NCBI RefSeq assembly: GCF_027270315.1
Contig: NZ_CP114413.1
Location: forward strand, 7,502,001 to 7,566,000
Origin: Streptomyces cinnabarinus
GTDB lineage: Bacteria; Actinomycetota; Actinomycetes; Streptomycetales; Streptomycetaceae
Direction: 5' to 3'
Length of the DNA stretch: 64,000 nucleotides
Positions 1 through 8,918 of this stretch are shown in pieces. A model generated the notes under the pieces. That model did no database searches. It saw only the letters and a program-made list of their open reading frames with translations, and had not been told where the DNA came from. The first letter of the stretch is position 1, and each line of letters begins with the position of its first letter. Both the position numbers and the translations under genes were made by a program.

Positions 1-1
1 C

Positions 2-1426
2 GAACACAGGCTACGTGAGGCGGAGTTGTGGGCGACGACGGCCGCGCTGCACGCGCCGGGCTACGCGTACCCGTACGAGAAGCTGGACCGTCTCTGGAAG
101 ACGGTGCTGCTGCACCAGTTCCACGACATCCTGCCGGGCTCCTCCATCGCCTGGGTGCACCGCGAGGCGGAGGCCGAATACGCCCGGGTGGCGGGGGAGT
201 TGGAGGCCCTGACCAGCGAGGCGCTCCGGGCGCTCGGCGCGGGGGAGACCCGGGCCCTGAACACCAGCCCCTTCGAGCGCCGCGAGGTGGTGCGCGGCCG
301 GGACGGCGGCCCCCGGTTCGTCCGCGTGCCCGCGAGCGGCAGCGCCCCGCTCGCGAACGCCTCACCCGGCCACCCCGTCACCGTCGAGGACCGCGCCCTC
401 GACAACGGCCTCGTCCGCGTCGAGCTGGCCGAGGACGGCACCCTGTCCTCCGTCCACGACCACCGCGCCCACCGCGAAGTCCTCGCCGGCCAGGGCAACT
501 TGCTCCGCCTCCACACCGACCTGCCCAACTGCTGGGACGCCTGGGACGTGGACAAGCACTACCGCAACCGCTACACGGACCTGCTGGACGCTGCGGAGAT
601 CACCGTCGTCGACCGGGACCCCCTGCTGGGCTCGATCCGGGTCGTGCGCTCCTTCGGCAACGGCTCGAGGATCACCCAGACCGTCACCCTGCGCGCCGAC
701 AGCCCCCGGATCGACTTCGAGACCGAGATCGACTGGCACGAGACGGAGAAGTTCCTCAAGGCGGGCTTCCCGGTCGACATCCGCGCTCCGCACTCCTCCG
801 CCGAGATCCAGTTCGGCCATGTCCAGCGGCCCACGCACACGAACACCACGTGGGAGGCGGCCCGTTTCGAGGTCTCCGGCCACCGCTGGGTGCACCTCGG
901 CGAACCCGGCTACGGCGTCGCCGTCCTCAATGACTCCACCTACGGCCACGACGTCTCCCGCACGGTCCGCGAGGACGGCGGTACGACCACCACGGTCCGG
1001 CTCAGCCTGGTCCGCGCCCCGCGCGTCCCCGACCCCGAGGCCGACCAGGGACAGCACCGGTTCACCTACTCCCTGCTCCCCGGCGCCACCATCGAGGACG
1101 CGGTCGCCGAGGGCTACGCCCTCAACCTGCCGCTGCGGCTGGCGGACACGGCGGCGGCCGAGCCCGTGATCTCCGTGACCGGCGAGGGCGTCACCGTCGA
1201 GGCGGTCAAGCTCGCCGACGACCGCTCCGGCGATGTCGTCGTACGCCTCTACGAGTCCCGCGGCGGCCGCGCCCAGGGCACCCTGCGCACCGACTTCCCC
1301 CTGACCGGCGCCCACATCACGGATCTGCTCGAACGCCCCCTGTCCGAGGCGAGGATGACCGACGGCACCGTGGCCATCGAACTGCGCCCGTTCCAGATCC
1401 TGACCCTCCGCCTGGCGAGGAGCTAG
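2..1426 (+). CDS. Alpha-mannosidase, GH38 family (C-terminal part; 5' end outside window)
   Basis: The reading frame is already open at the window edge (first full codon at base 2), so 474 residues of the C-terminal part are visible and the nucleophile-bearing N-terminal barrel lies upstream. The segment LHQFHDILPGSS near visible residue 40 is the conserved GH38 stretch that closes the active site and supplies a metal-binding histidine. The rest looks like the beta-sandwich domains that follow it in this family. GH38 enzymes release alpha-linked mannose from glycans with a Zn/Ca-type metal. No signal can be judged because the N terminus is missing. A fucosidase gene begins 3 nt after the stop, so the two are almost certainly co-transcribed for host- or plant-type glycan trimming (inference). 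Confidence 0.9.
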   Translation, partial: EHRLREAELWATTAALHAPGYAYPYEKLDRLWKTVLLHQFHDILPGSSIAWVHREAEAEYARVAGELEALTSEALRALGAGETRALNTSPFERREVVRGRDGGPRFVRVPASGSAPLANASPGHPVTVEDRALDNGLVRVELAEDGTLSSVHDHRAHREVLAGQGNLLRLHTDLPNCWDAWDVDKHYRNRYTDLLDAAEITVVDRDPLLGSIRVVRSFGNGSRITQTVTLRADSPRIDFETEIDWHETEKFLKAGFPVDIRAPHSSAEIQFGHVQRPTHTNTTWEAARFEVSGHRWVHLGEPGYGVAVLNDSTYGHDVSRTVREDGGTTTTVRLSLVRAPRVPDPEADQGQHRFTYSLLPGATIEDAVAEGYALNLPLRLADTAAAEPVISVTGEGVTVEAVKLADDRSGDVVVRLYESRGGRAQGTLRTDFPLTGAHITDLLERPLSEARMTDGTVAIELRPFQILTLRLARS

Positions 1427-1429
1427 CCC

Positions 1430-2680
1430 GTGCCGATACAGCCCTGGTTCACCGACGCCAAACTGGGGATCTTCGTCCACTGGGGCGTCTACGCCGTGGA
1501 CGGTGTCGCGGAGTCCTGGTCGTTCTACGACGGCCGGGTGCCCTACGACCGGTACCTGTCCCAGCTCGACCGCTTCACCGCCGCCCGGTACGACCCGCGG
1601 GCGTGGGCACGGCTCTTCGCCCGCGCCGGTGCCCGGTATGCGGTGCTCACCAGCCGGCATCACGACGGAGTCGCCCTGTGGGACTCCGCCCACGGCGGCC
1701 TGAACGTGGGACGCGACCTGATCGGCGGGTACGCGGACGCGCTGCGCGAGGAGGGCCTGAAGGTCGGCCTGTACTACTCGCACTCCGACTGGAGCCACCC
1801 CGACTACGCCTCCACCCGTAAGCCCGGCCGCCCGCCGGAGCAGGAGGACAACCGCTACTCGGAGGCCGCCGCGGAGTCCGAGGACCTCGACGCCTGGGAG
1901 CGTTACCTCGCCTACCGGGACGGACAGATCCGCGAGCTCACCTCCCGCTACCGGCCCGACCTGCTGTGGTTCGACGGGGAGTGGGAGCGCAGTGCGGAAC
2001 AGTGGCGGATCCCCGAACTGGCCGCCCTGATCCGCTCCGAGGTGCCCGATGTCGTCCTCAACGCCCGCATGCCGGGCGAGGGTGACTACGCGACCCCCGA
2101 GCAGGGCGCCCCGGTGATCCCGCCGGAGGGCCCCTGGGAGCTGTGCCTGACCATCAACGACTCCTGGGGCTTTCAGCACCACGACCACCACTACAAGTCC
2201 CTCGGCCAGCTGGTGCGCTACTTCACCGAGACGATCGGCGGGGGCGGCAACCTCCTCCTCGACGTCGGCCCCCGCGAGGACGGCACCATCCCCGCCGAAC
2301 AGACCGAGCGTCTTGAGGGCCTCGGCGACTGGATCGCCCGGCACCCGGACGCCGTGTACGGCACCGGGCGCGGGCTGCCCGCCGGGCACCACCACGGTCC
2401 CAGCACCCTCTCCGCCGACCGGCGCACCCTGTATCTGACCCTGTTCGACGCGCCGCGCGCCGAGACCGGTGTGCGCGGCCTGGTCAGCAAGGCGCGCCGG
2501 GTCACCGTCCTCGGCACCGGCCGGGAACTGCCCCACCAAGTCATCGGCGGGCTGCACGAGACACCGGGCGTGCTGTGGATCGACCCGCCCGCCGCGGCGG
2601 ACCTCGACCCGCACGCGACGGTCCTCGCCGTCGAACTGGACGGGGAACTGGAGCTGTACCGGGGGGCCGGACGGTCCTGA
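1430..2680 (+). CDS. Alpha-L-fucosidase, GH29 family
   Basis: A 416-residue protein of normal length for a compact GH29 catalytic domain. The start FTDAKLGIFVHWGVYAV is the first beta strand of the GH29 barrel, SRHHDGVALW is the conserved substrate-binding strand, and LLWFDGEWE carries the family nucleophile Asp (about residue 182). GH29 enzymes hydrolyse terminal alpha-L-fucose with retention. No signal peptide is visible, so the enzyme is probably intracellular and acts on imported oligosaccharides. The GTG start is chosen because a GAGGAG-like site overlaps the end of the mannosidase gene 3 nt upstream. The pair forms a glycan-degradation operon whose upstream part lies outside the window. 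Confidence 0.92.
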   Translation: MPIQPWFTDAKLGIFVHWGVYAVDGVAESWSFYDGRVPYDRYLSQLDRFTAARYDPRAWARLFARAGARYAVLTSRHHDGVALWDSAHGGLNVGRDLIGGYADALREEGLKVGLYYSHSDWSHPDYASTRKPGRPPEQEDNRYSEAAAESEDLDAWERYLAYRDGQIRELTSRYRPDLLWFDGEWERSAEQWRIPELAALIRSEVPDVVLNARMPGEGDYATPEQGAPVIPPEGPWELCLTINDSWGFQHHDHHYKSLGQLVRYFTETIGGGGNLLLDVGPREDGTIPAEQTERLEGLGDWIARHPDAVYGTGRGLPAGHHHGPSTLSADRRTLYLTLFDAPRAETGVRGLVSKARRVTVLGTGRELPHQVIGGLHETPGVLWIDPPAAADLDPHATVLAVELDGELELYRGAGRS

Positions 2681-2845
2681 GCGCGCAGCGGTTGTCCCGG
2701 AAACTCCCATGAAGTTTTAAGGGAGCGTAAAGCGCCAGGTCACACCCGGAATCAGGCCCTCCGCGGCGCTGACGCTTTGCCTTCCGGACACCTGGAGTTC
2801 GCCTGTTGCCTCTGGGATGCGGAGGCACAAGGGGAAGAGAAAGGT

Positions 2846-3733
2846 GTGACGGTGCGAGACACGCGCAAGTCGGTGATCGGCAAGGGGCTCAGGCGTCGGG
2901 GCAGGCTGATGATCCAGGCGGTGAGCCCGCCGCGCCGCACCCTGAACGCCATCCCGGCCCCCCGGACCGAGGCCGAAACCAAGCAGCCCGCCTACGTCGC
3001 CCCGCGCGCCCCGCGCCTGGTCGACTCCCCGGTGTTCGTGCTCTCCTCGGTGCGCTCCGGCTCCACGCTGCTGCGGGTGCTGCTCAACAGCCACAGCCGG
3101 ATCCGCGCCCCGCACGAGATGCATCTGCGCACCGTCCACGTCCAGCTGACCCGCGGCTTCACCCCGGACGCGATGAAGGCGCTGGAGCTGGACAAGACCG
3201 AGCTGGAACACCTGCTGTGGGACCGGGTGATGCACCTGGAGCTCACCCGCAGCGGCAAGGACGTCATCGTCGACAAGACCCCGCCGAACACCCTCATCTG
3301 GCCCCGGCTGCACCGATGTTGGCCCGAGGCCCGGTACATCCTGCTGCTGCGTCACCCGGGCGCGATCATCGCCTCCCTCACCGAGCGCCGCAAGGACCCC
3401 GACCACGCGGAGATCCTCGCGGAGGTGCTCAACTACTCCGAGAAGCTGGAGGAGGCCCGGCAGACCCTGAACGTCCATGTGGTGACGTACGAGGAGCTGA
3501 CCGCGGAGCCGGAGCGGGCCACCCGTGCCCTGTGCGAGTACCTCGGCGTCGAGTGGGAGAGCGGCATGCTCGACTACGGCAGCAAGGACCACGGCAGGTT
3601 CCGCCCGCAGCTCGGCGACTGGAGCAGCACCATCAAGTCGGGCCGCATCCAGGCCGCCCGCACGGCCGACCCCTCGGTCGAACTGCCGCCGCGGCTGAGG
3701 GAGATCGCGATGGCGTGGGGGTACGAGGCATAA
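2846..3733 (+). CDS. Sulfotransferase family protein
   Basis: A 295-residue protein of the PAPS-dependent sulfotransferase fold. The segment VLSSVRSGSTLLR (about residues 65-77) is the 5'-phosphosulfate loop, and YILLLRHPGAIIASL is the 3'-phosphate-binding strand and helix. The GTG start at 2846 follows GGGGAAGAGA by about 6 nt. An in-frame ATG at 2777 would add a poor-looking leader and is not favoured. The acceptor cannot be told from sequence; bacterial members sulfate carbohydrates, lipids or small metabolites. The gene stands alone, 165 nt after the fucosidase, and converges on the chitinase. Its stop codon sits in the loop of a strong inverted repeat. Confidence 0.85.
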   Translation: MTVRDTRKSVIGKGLRRRGRLMIQAVSPPRRTLNAIPAPRTEAETKQPAYVAPRAPRLVDSPVFVLSSVRSGSTLLRVLLNSHSRIRAPHEMHLRTVHVQLTRGFTPDAMKALELDKTELEHLLWDRVMHLELTRSGKDVIVDKTPPNTLIWPRLHRCWPEARYILLLRHPGAIIASLTERRKDPDHAEILAEVLNYSEKLEEARQTLNVHVVTYEELTAEPERATRALCEYLGVEWESGMLDYGSKDHGRFRPQLGDWSSTIKSGRIQAARTADPSVELPPRLREIAMAWGYEA

Positions 3734-3749
3734 CCCCGTACCCCCACGC
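3713..3749. terminator. Bidirectional terminator between sulfotransferase and chitinase genes
   Basis: Perfect 13-bp arms, GCGTGGGGGTACG at 3713-3725 and its complement at 3737-3749, separated by an 11-nt loop that contains the sulfotransferase TAA. The repeat begins inside the coding end and lies between two convergent genes, so it can serve both. Confidence 0.7.
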
Positions 3750-3758
3750 GGGTGCACG

Positions 3759-5441
3759 TCAGCCGGTGAAGCCGGCCGTGATCGACGTGAACTGCCAGTT
3801 GCTCTGGCTGATGCCGGAGCAGTTGCTCACCACTCCCCCGCCGGGGCACGGCCGGTCACGGTTGACCGACCAGAAGGCGAGCCGCGCGATGTGGTGGGAG
3901 TTCGCCCAGTCCCGGATCTGCGTCCAGGTGCCCGGCGAGGTGAGCTCCTGCTGGTCGCTCAGCCCGTTCATGCCGGAGATCCCGATGTGGGCGTAGGCGG
4001 TCGCGTCGTTCCACCCGAAGGCGGACTTCAGCTTGTTCTTCAGCCCCTCGGTCGCGTTCACGGTGTTGCCGTACATGTCCGCGCCGCCACCGAAGTCGAA
4101 CGGCATGATCGTGAACACGTCGATATTGGCGTTCAGCGCCTTGGCCTGGTCGATGAGCCGGTTGCCCCAGTAGGTCGGGCCGGTGGTCGAGGTGCCGAAG
4201 GTGATGATCGTGCGCAGGCCCGGGTTGTTGGCCTTGACGATCCTCAGGGCGTTGAGGACGCGGTCCTGCACGACCGCGTTCTCGAATTCGTCGGTGTTCT
4301 CGATGTCGACGTCGATGGCCTTGAGACCGTAGGCGTCGATCACCCGCTGGTAGGCACCGGCCAGCGCCTCCGCGGTGGAGCAGTTCGGCCCGAGCTTGTT
4401 GCCGCTCCAGCCGCCGATGGAGGGCACGATGTCACCGCCCGCCGAACGGATCGAGTTGATGACGGCCTGGTCGTTGCCGCCGGTCAGTGGACGGTTGCCG
4501 TCCCAGGCCGGGTTGCAGCCGCCGGAGGAGAGGATGAACGCCATCGTGTACCACTTGATGCCGGTCGCGCTCATCACCGAGGTCGCGCTCGGCGGGTCGC
4601 CCCAGCCCAGGTACAGATAGGGCGCGGCCTGCTTGAATCCGCCGGGGTCGCCACCGCCCGGATCCGTGGTCACGGACACCGCGTTGGAGGCGGGCGAGGT
4701 GTTCCCGGCGGCGTCCCGGGCCCGCACGGTGAAGGTGTGGGCGGTGCTGGGGGAGAGCCCGCTCACCGTGGCGCTCGTACCGGACACGCTGAGCACCTGG
4801 TTCGAGCCGCTGTAGATGTCGTACGAGGTGACACCCACGTTGTCGGTGGAGGCGTTCCACGCCAGCGAGACGCTGGAGGAGGTCTTGCCGGTGGAGCGCA
4901 GGTTGCCGGGCGCGGTGGGCGCCTGGGTGTCCGAGCCGCCGCCCGGACCGTCGAGGCTGATGTCGTCGGCGTGATAGGTGCCCTGCGCGTACCAGCCGTG
5001 CGTGTAGACGGTGGCCGAGGTCTGCGCGGCGCCCGTCGTGAAGGACACGCTGAGCTTGCTGTACGCCGACGGCGAGCTGGTCCAGGTGGAGGCGCCGCCG
5101 TCCACACCGAGGTAGACATAGCTGCCGCGCACCCAGCCGCTGAGCGTGTAGGCGGTGTTCGGCTGGACCCGTACGGTCTGGCCGCACTTGGCGATGTCGC
5201 TCGAACTCACCGCGCCCTGAAGGGCCCTGGAACCGCCGTGCACGGGCGAGGAGACGACCGAGCCGAGGTTCCCGGTGCAGGACCAGGGGGAGAGGGCGCC
5301 GGACTCGAAGCCGGGGTTGGACAGGATGTTGGCCGCGTGGGCCGTGCCGGGCAGGGCGACCGCTCCGGTGAGCGCGAGGGCCGCCGAGCCGAGCAGAGCG
5401 AGAAGGCGACGTCTGGAACGTCCGAACAGTGAGGTGCGCAC
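3759..5441 (-). CDS. Secreted chitinase, GH18 with carbohydrate-binding and FnIII domains
   Basis: A 560-residue modular exoenzyme. A Sec signal peptide with an Arg-rich start and AHA cleavage site spans residues 1-36. Residues 37-165 form a CBM4/9- or CBM16-like jelly roll starting NILSNPGFESG. A fibronectin type III domain covers about 172-258, with Gly-rich linkers. The GH18 barrel covers about 270-560. The catalytic DxDxE is D377-V-D379-I-E381, with E381 the proton donor. GH18 chitinases hydrolyse beta-1,4 GlcNAc polymers with substrate-assisted retention. The ATG follows an AGGGAGTT-type site. Near-palindromic TTGGTCCATACC elements 60-115 nt upstream resemble DasR boxes and the repeats of Streptomyces chitinase promoters, so GlcNAc-responsive control is likely. 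Confidence 0.93.
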   Translation of the reverse strand: MRTSLFGRSRRRLLALLGSAALALTGAVALPGTAHAANILSNPGFESGALSPWSCTGNLGSVVSSPVHGGSRALQGAVSSSDIAKCGQTVRVQPNTAYTLSGWVRGSYVYLGVDGGASTWTSSPSAYSKLSVSFTTGAAQTSATVYTHGWYAQGTYHADDISLDGPGGGSDTQAPTAPGNLRSTGKTSSSVSLAWNASTDNVGVTSYDIYSGSNQVLSVSGTSATVSGLSPSTAHTFTVRARDAAGNTSPASNAVSVTTDPGGGDPGGFKQAAPYLYLGWGDPPSATSVMSATGIKWYTMAFILSSGGCNPAWDGNRPLTGGNDQAVINSIRSAGGDIVPSIGGWSGNKLGPNCSTAEALAGAYQRVIDAYGLKAIDVDIENTDEFENAVVQDRVLNALRIVKANNPGLRTIITFGTSTTGPTYWGNRLIDQAKALNANIDVFTIMPFDFGGGADMYGNTVNATEGLKNKLKSAFGWNDATAYAHIGISGMNGLSDQQELTSPGTWTQIRDWANSHHIARLAFWSVNRDRPCPGGGVVSNCSGISQSNWQFTSITAGFTG

Positions 5442-5501
5442 GCGAACTCCCTGAAGAGTGGGGATGGTTCGGGAGGTGGTGCAGAAGAGTGCGCAACCAA
5501 A

Positions 5502-5556
5502 TTGGTATGGACCAACCGGCCTGTCAAGAACCTGTGCGGCAATTGGTCCATACCGG
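5502..5556. promoter_or_regulatory. Paired DasR-box-like / chitinase-promoter elements
   Basis: TTGGTATGGACCAA at 5502-5515 is itself a near-palindrome and matches the known dre core TGGTCTAGACCA at 10 of 12 positions. The 12-mer TTGGTCCATACC occurs perfectly on the minus strand at 5504-5515 and on the plus strand at 5543-5554. The pair lies 60-115 nt upstream of the chitinase start. DasR control is an inference from similarity. Confidence 0.55.
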
Positions 5557-5564
5557 GTGGGTGA

Positions 5565-6692
5565 CTAGAGCGGCAACGCCTGACCCGCCCTCGCCTCCAG
5601 GGAGTTGACGGGCGCGGGCACGGCGGGCAGCGCCTGCTGGGGCTCCTCCAGCCGCTGTTGGGGCAGGGACACGCCACGTAGCGGCCGAGGCCCCGAGACG
5701 ACCGTGTAGTCCTGGCCGAGGAACGGCGGAGCGATCTCGCCCGGGTCCTCGCCGAGCGCCAACTGCACAGCCGCCCAAGGCGCGTTGACCCCGCACAGTG
5801 ACAGCTGGTGCAGCCCGCCCGCCGGCCGCGTGTTGACGTCCATCAGCACCGGCCGGTCCCCGAACATCCGGAACTGGATGTTGGAGAGGTAGTGCAGCCC
5901 GAAGCCCTCGGCGATGGCCCGCGCGGGCTCCAGCCACTGCTCGTGCAGGGTGAAACCACGTCGGCGGCCGTTCTTGGTGCGGCCCACCGCCATCCGGATC
6001 CGGTTGTCCGGGCCGGTCAGACAGTCCACCGACACCTCCGGCTGCTCCAGCCGCGGCATGACCAGCCAGTCGACCTCCTCCTCGGACTGCGCCAGCGCGT
6101 CCAGGACCAGGTCAAGCGGCACATACGGGCTCGGGAAGCCGGTCAGGTGCATCATCGAGAAGGGCGCGCGCGTGATCACGCGGAAGCCCACTCCGCCGGC
6201 CCCGGACGCGGGCTTGAAGCACGCCTTGTGGCCGCCCGCCTCCAGCTCCTCCACCGCGGCGACCAGTTCCTCGGCGCCCCGCACCCGCCACCACGGCGGC
6301 ACCGGCACCCCGATCGCCTGGACCGCCTCGTAGGCGATCACCTTGTCGTGGAAGACGGCGACGGCCTCCGGCGGCGGCGCCAGCAGCGCGGTGCCGGCCG
6401 CCTCGAACTCCGCGCGGTGGGCGACCACCGCCGACTGGTGCAGCCGCGGCACGAACACATCGATGCCCCGCCGGACGCACTGGTCGAGGGCGTACTCCAC
6501 ATACCCGGCCGGGGACAGGCCCTCCGGCTCCAGATCGGCGGTGTCGGCGGCGGCCAGCACGGGTGAGTCGGCGTCCCCGTGCGTCGCATGGATCTCCACC
6601 GCGCGATCGCTGGGATTTCGGCGGAGCTGATCCATGAAGAACACGTTCTCCGCGTACGTGCGGTTGAGCCAGACGCGTACGCGAGAGACCAT
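5565..6692 (-). CDS. ATP-grasp domain protein (carboxylate-amine ligase type)
   Basis: A 375-residue ATP-grasp protein. The N-terminal part (MVSRVRVWLNRTYAENVFFMD) is a Rossmann-like pre-ATP-grasp domain. FHDKVIAYEAVQAIGVPVP starts the ATP-grasp fold, CFKPASGAGGVGFRV is the nucleotide-binding loop, and NIQFRMFGDRPVLMDVNTRPAGG is the C-terminal metal/ATP segment with conserved Asp and Asn. It resembles the carbamoyl-phosphate-synthase-like subgroup that ligates a carboxylate to an amine or thiol through an acyl phosphate; the substrates are unknown. The ATG follows AAAGG by 8 nt. No biosynthetic partner is adjacent: the chitinase gene downstream and the metallophosphoesterase gene upstream are separate units. 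A hairpin lies in its leader. Confidence 0.8.
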   Translation of the reverse strand: MVSRVRVWLNRTYAENVFFMDQLRRNPSDRAVEIHATHGDADSPVLAAADTADLEPEGLSPAGYVEYALDQCVRRGIDVFVPRLHQSAVVAHRAEFEAAGTALLAPPPEAVAVFHDKVIAYEAVQAIGVPVPPWWRVRGAEELVAAVEELEAGGHKACFKPASGAGGVGFRVITRAPFSMMHLTGFPSPYVPLDLVLDALAQSEEEVDWLVMPRLEQPEVSVDCLTGPDNRIRMAVGRTKNGRRRGFTLHEQWLEPARAIAEGFGLHYLSNIQFRMFGDRPVLMDVNTRPAGGLHQLSLCGVNAPWAAVQLALGEDPGEIAPPFLGQDYTVVSGPRPLRGVSLPQQRLEEPQQALPAVPAPVNSLEARAGQALPL

Positions 6693-6714
6693 TCAGGCCG
6701 CCTTTCACGGTTCG

Positions 6715-6741
6715 CGGGCACGGCGAAGCAGGCCGTGCCCG
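6715..6741 (-). promoter_or_regulatory. Leader hairpin upstream of the ATP-grasp gene (within the 6693-6995 intergenic region)
   Basis: Perfect 10-bp arms, CGGGCACGGC and GCCGTGCCCG, with a 7-nt loop, ending 23 nt before the ATG at 6692. It could be an operator or a 5' UTR structure. The remaining 250 nt of this divergent intergenic region show no gene I can support and no clear consensus promoter. Confidence 0.4.
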
Positions 6742-6995
6742 GCCAGGGAGGTTGGAGGTACACCAAACCGCCCCGTGCGAAGGGAAGTTCATGGCGGTGG
6801 TGTTGGGGCGATCATACGGCTTGCCGGAGGCCCCGCGTGCAACATGCGTGTTACGGATTCCCCGATCCTGCCCGGGTGGATCAAGGGACCCCGTAGTCGC
6901 GCCGCGACACGACAGGCCGTGGGCGCGAACCCGCCTTGTCCCAGAACCGCGAATGTGTTCTCGTGGTGCTTTCCACGTGACGAGGGGGACGAGAC

Positions 6996-7856
6996 GTGGC
7001 GTTATCGGCCGGGGGTGCCGGACAGCTGTTGGCCATCAGTGACCTGCACATCGGCTACGAGGAGAACCGCGCGCTGGTCGACAAGATGCGGCCGGAGACC
7101 GACGACGACTGGCTGGTGGTCGCCGGCGACGTCGCGGAGACCGTGGCTGACATCCGATGGGCCCTGCAAACGCTTTCCGGACGCTTCAGCAAGGTCATCT
7201 GGGCCCCGGGCAACCATGAGCTGTGGACCCACCCGAAGGACGCCGTCACCCTGCGTGGCGTCGCCCGCTACGAGTACCTGGTCACCCTGTGCCGGGAACT
7301 CGGCGTGACCACTCCCGAGGACCCCTACCCGGTCTGGGACGGCCCCGGCGGCCCCGTCGCCGTGGCCCCGCTCTTCCTGCTCTACGACTACACCTTCCTG
7401 CCGCAGGGCTGCGTGACCAAGGAGGAGGGGCTGCGGTACGCCCAGGGCACCGGCATCGTCTGCAACGACGAGTACCTGCTGCACCCCGATCCCTATCCGA
7501 CCCGCGAGGCCTGGTGCCGGGCCCGGGTCGCGCAGACCGAGCGCCGCCTCGCCGCGCTCCCCGACGACCTGCCCACGGTCCTCGTCAACCACTACCCGCT
7601 GGACCGCCACCCGATGGAGGTCCTCTGGCACCCCGAATTCGCCATGTGGTGCGGCACCGAGCGGACCGCGGACTGGCACCGCAGGTTCCGGGTGGAGACC
7701 ATGGTCTACGGCCACCTGCACATCCCGCGGACCACCTTCCACGACGGCGTCCGCTTCGAGGAGGTGTCGGTCGGCTACCCGCGCGAGTGGCGCAAGCGCC
7801 CGGATCCACCGGGTCGGCTGCGCCGCATACTGCCCAGGGAGGTCGGGGCCCCGTGA
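6996..7856 (+). CDS. Metallophosphoesterase (calcineurin-like)
   Basis: A 286-residue calcineurin-type phosphoesterase with all five metal-ligand blocks: SDLHIG (D16, H18), AGDVAE (D45), APGNHELW (N73, H74), VNHYPL and VYGHLHIP. These ligands bind two metal ions and hydrolyse phosphomono- or diesters; the substrate is not evident. The GTG start follows GAGGGGGACGAGAC. The stop overlaps the next start by 4 nt (GTGA), so translation is coupled to the phosphopantetheinyl transferase. The same pair is known to me from other Streptomyces, which suggests a linked function, perhaps on CoA or phosphopantetheine-derived molecules (inference). No signal peptide or membrane segment is present, so it acts in the cytosol. 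Confidence 0.88.
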   Translation: MALSAGGAGQLLAISDLHIGYEENRALVDKMRPETDDDWLVVAGDVAETVADIRWALQTLSGRFSKVIWAPGNHELWTHPKDAVTLRGVARYEYLVTLCRELGVTTPEDPYPVWDGPGGPVAVAPLFLLYDYTFLPQGCVTKEEGLRYAQGTGIVCNDEYLLHPDPYPTREAWCRARVAQTERRLAALPDDLPTVLVNHYPLDRHPMEVLWHPEFAMWCGTERTADWHRRFRVETMVYGHLHIPRTTFHDGVRFEEVSVGYPREWRKRPDPPGRLRRILPREVGAP

Positions 7857-8533
7857 TCGAGGAGCTGCTGCCGGACTCGGTGGTGACCGTGGAGGCGTAC
7901 GGCGAGGAGGACGCCTCGCCCGCGGTCCTGTTCCCCGAGGAGGCGGCCGCGGTGGCGCGCGCGGTGGACAAGCGCCGCCGGGAGTTCGCCGCCGTACGGG
8001 TCTGCGCCCGCCGGGCCATGGAGAAGCTCGGCGTGCCCGCGCAGCCGCTGCTGCCCGGCGACCGGGGCGCTCCGCGCTGGCCGGACGGCCTGGCCGGCAG
8101 CATGACCCACTGCGACGGCTACTGCGCCGCCGCCCTGGTCCGCGCCGTCGACCTGGCCTCCCTCGGCATCGACGCCGAACCCGACGAACCGCTCCCCGAC
8201 GGAGTGCTGGCGGCCGTGTCCCTGCCCGGTGAGGCCCAGCGGATCCGCCGGCTGACCCTGGACCACCCCGGGATCCACTGGGACCGCCTGCTGTTCAGCG
8301 CCAAGGAGTCCGTCTACAAGGCGTGGTTCCCCCTCACCGGACGGTGGCTGGACTTCTCCGAGGCCGACATCGACCTGCTCACCCACCCGGACGGCCGCCC
8401 CGGCGGCACGTTCACCGCCACCCTCCTGGTCCCCGGCCCCCTGGTCCGCGGCCGCCGCGTCGGCGTCTTCGAGGGCCGCTGGACCGTCGAGCGCGGCCTG
8501 GTCGCGACGGCCGTCACCGTGCCGTACACCTGA
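7853..8533 (+). CDS. 4'-phosphopantetheinyl transferase, Sfp type
   Basis: A 226-residue protein, the usual length for pseudodimeric Sfp-type enzymes. It moves phosphopantetheine from CoA to a conserved Ser of acyl- or peptidyl-carrier proteins, activating polyketide and non-ribosomal peptide synthases. The magnesium and CoA motifs are present: SLGIDAEPDE (D107, E109) and FSAKESVYKAWFP (K151, E152). RGAPRWPDG and SMTHCDGY correspond to the P2/P3 region. The GTG start at 7853 overlaps the metallophosphoesterase stop. No PKS or NRPS gene is in the window, so this is probably a genome-wide PPTase acting in trans rather than part of a local cluster. Confidence in function is high because all signature residues are retained. 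Confidence 0.93.
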   Translation: MIEELLPDSVVTVEAYGEEDASPAVLFPEEAAAVARAVDKRRREFAAVRVCARRAMEKLGVPAQPLLPGDRGAPRWPDGLAGSMTHCDGYCAAALVRAVDLASLGIDAEPDEPLPDGVLAAVSLPGEAQRIRRLTLDHPGIHWDRLLFSAKESVYKAWFPLTGRWLDFSEADIDLLTHPDGRPGGTFTATLLVPGPLVRGRRVGVFEGRWTVERGLVATAVTVPYT

Positions 8534-8536
8534 GCG

Positions 8537-8773
8537 TCACGGCTCCGGGCACCAGCTCTGCAGCAGCCGGAAGAACTCCTCCTCGTTGCCGGTGAGTCCC
8601 GCGTCCGCCAGTGCCCGCTCCACCTCGGCGAGCACCCCGGGCGGCACCACGGGTGGTCGTCCCTCACCGGGCGGGCCCCCGGCGACGTCGAAGGCGGCCC
8701 GCACGGTGTGCAGCAGCCGCAGATACGCCTGCACGGCGATGCGTTCGCGGTCGGTCAGTACGGCGGTGGGCAT
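8537..8773 (-). CDS. Small hypothetical protein (78 aa)
   Basis: I do not recognise a family. The 78-residue product begins MPTAVLTDRERIAVQAYLRLLHTVR, is rich in charged residues and predicted helical, and has a central Gly/Pro-rich hinge around residues 32-45. It carries no signal peptide, membrane segment or metal motif. The stop lies 3 nt from the stop of the convergent PPTase gene. Strong third-position GC bias on this strand and a sensible ATG support it as a real gene. The 145 nt upstream (8774-8918) contain no further gene and end at the next minus-strand gene. Confidence 0.6.
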   Translation of the reverse strand: MPTAVLTDRERIAVQAYLRLLHTVRAAFDVAGGPPGEGRPPVVPPGVLAEVERALADAGLTGNEEEFFRLLQSWCPEP

Positions 8774-8918
8774 CGGTCGGCTCTCCCCGAAGTCGGCGTC
8801 GTCTTACCGCCCCGCACATCAGGGCGCACCACCAGCTTGCCGCCCACCACTGACAATCGGGTCCGGCCACTCGCCGGTTCGCCCACTCAGCGCAGCCCGG
8901 AGCGGGTGCGCGGGCCGC

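Noticed and set aside
362..2710. 782-aa minus-strand open frame opposite the mannosidase and fucosidase genes
   Set aside because: It is antisense to two recognised enzymes, its protein is low-complexity Gly/Val/Ala/Arg, and it is the usual GC-bias shadow.
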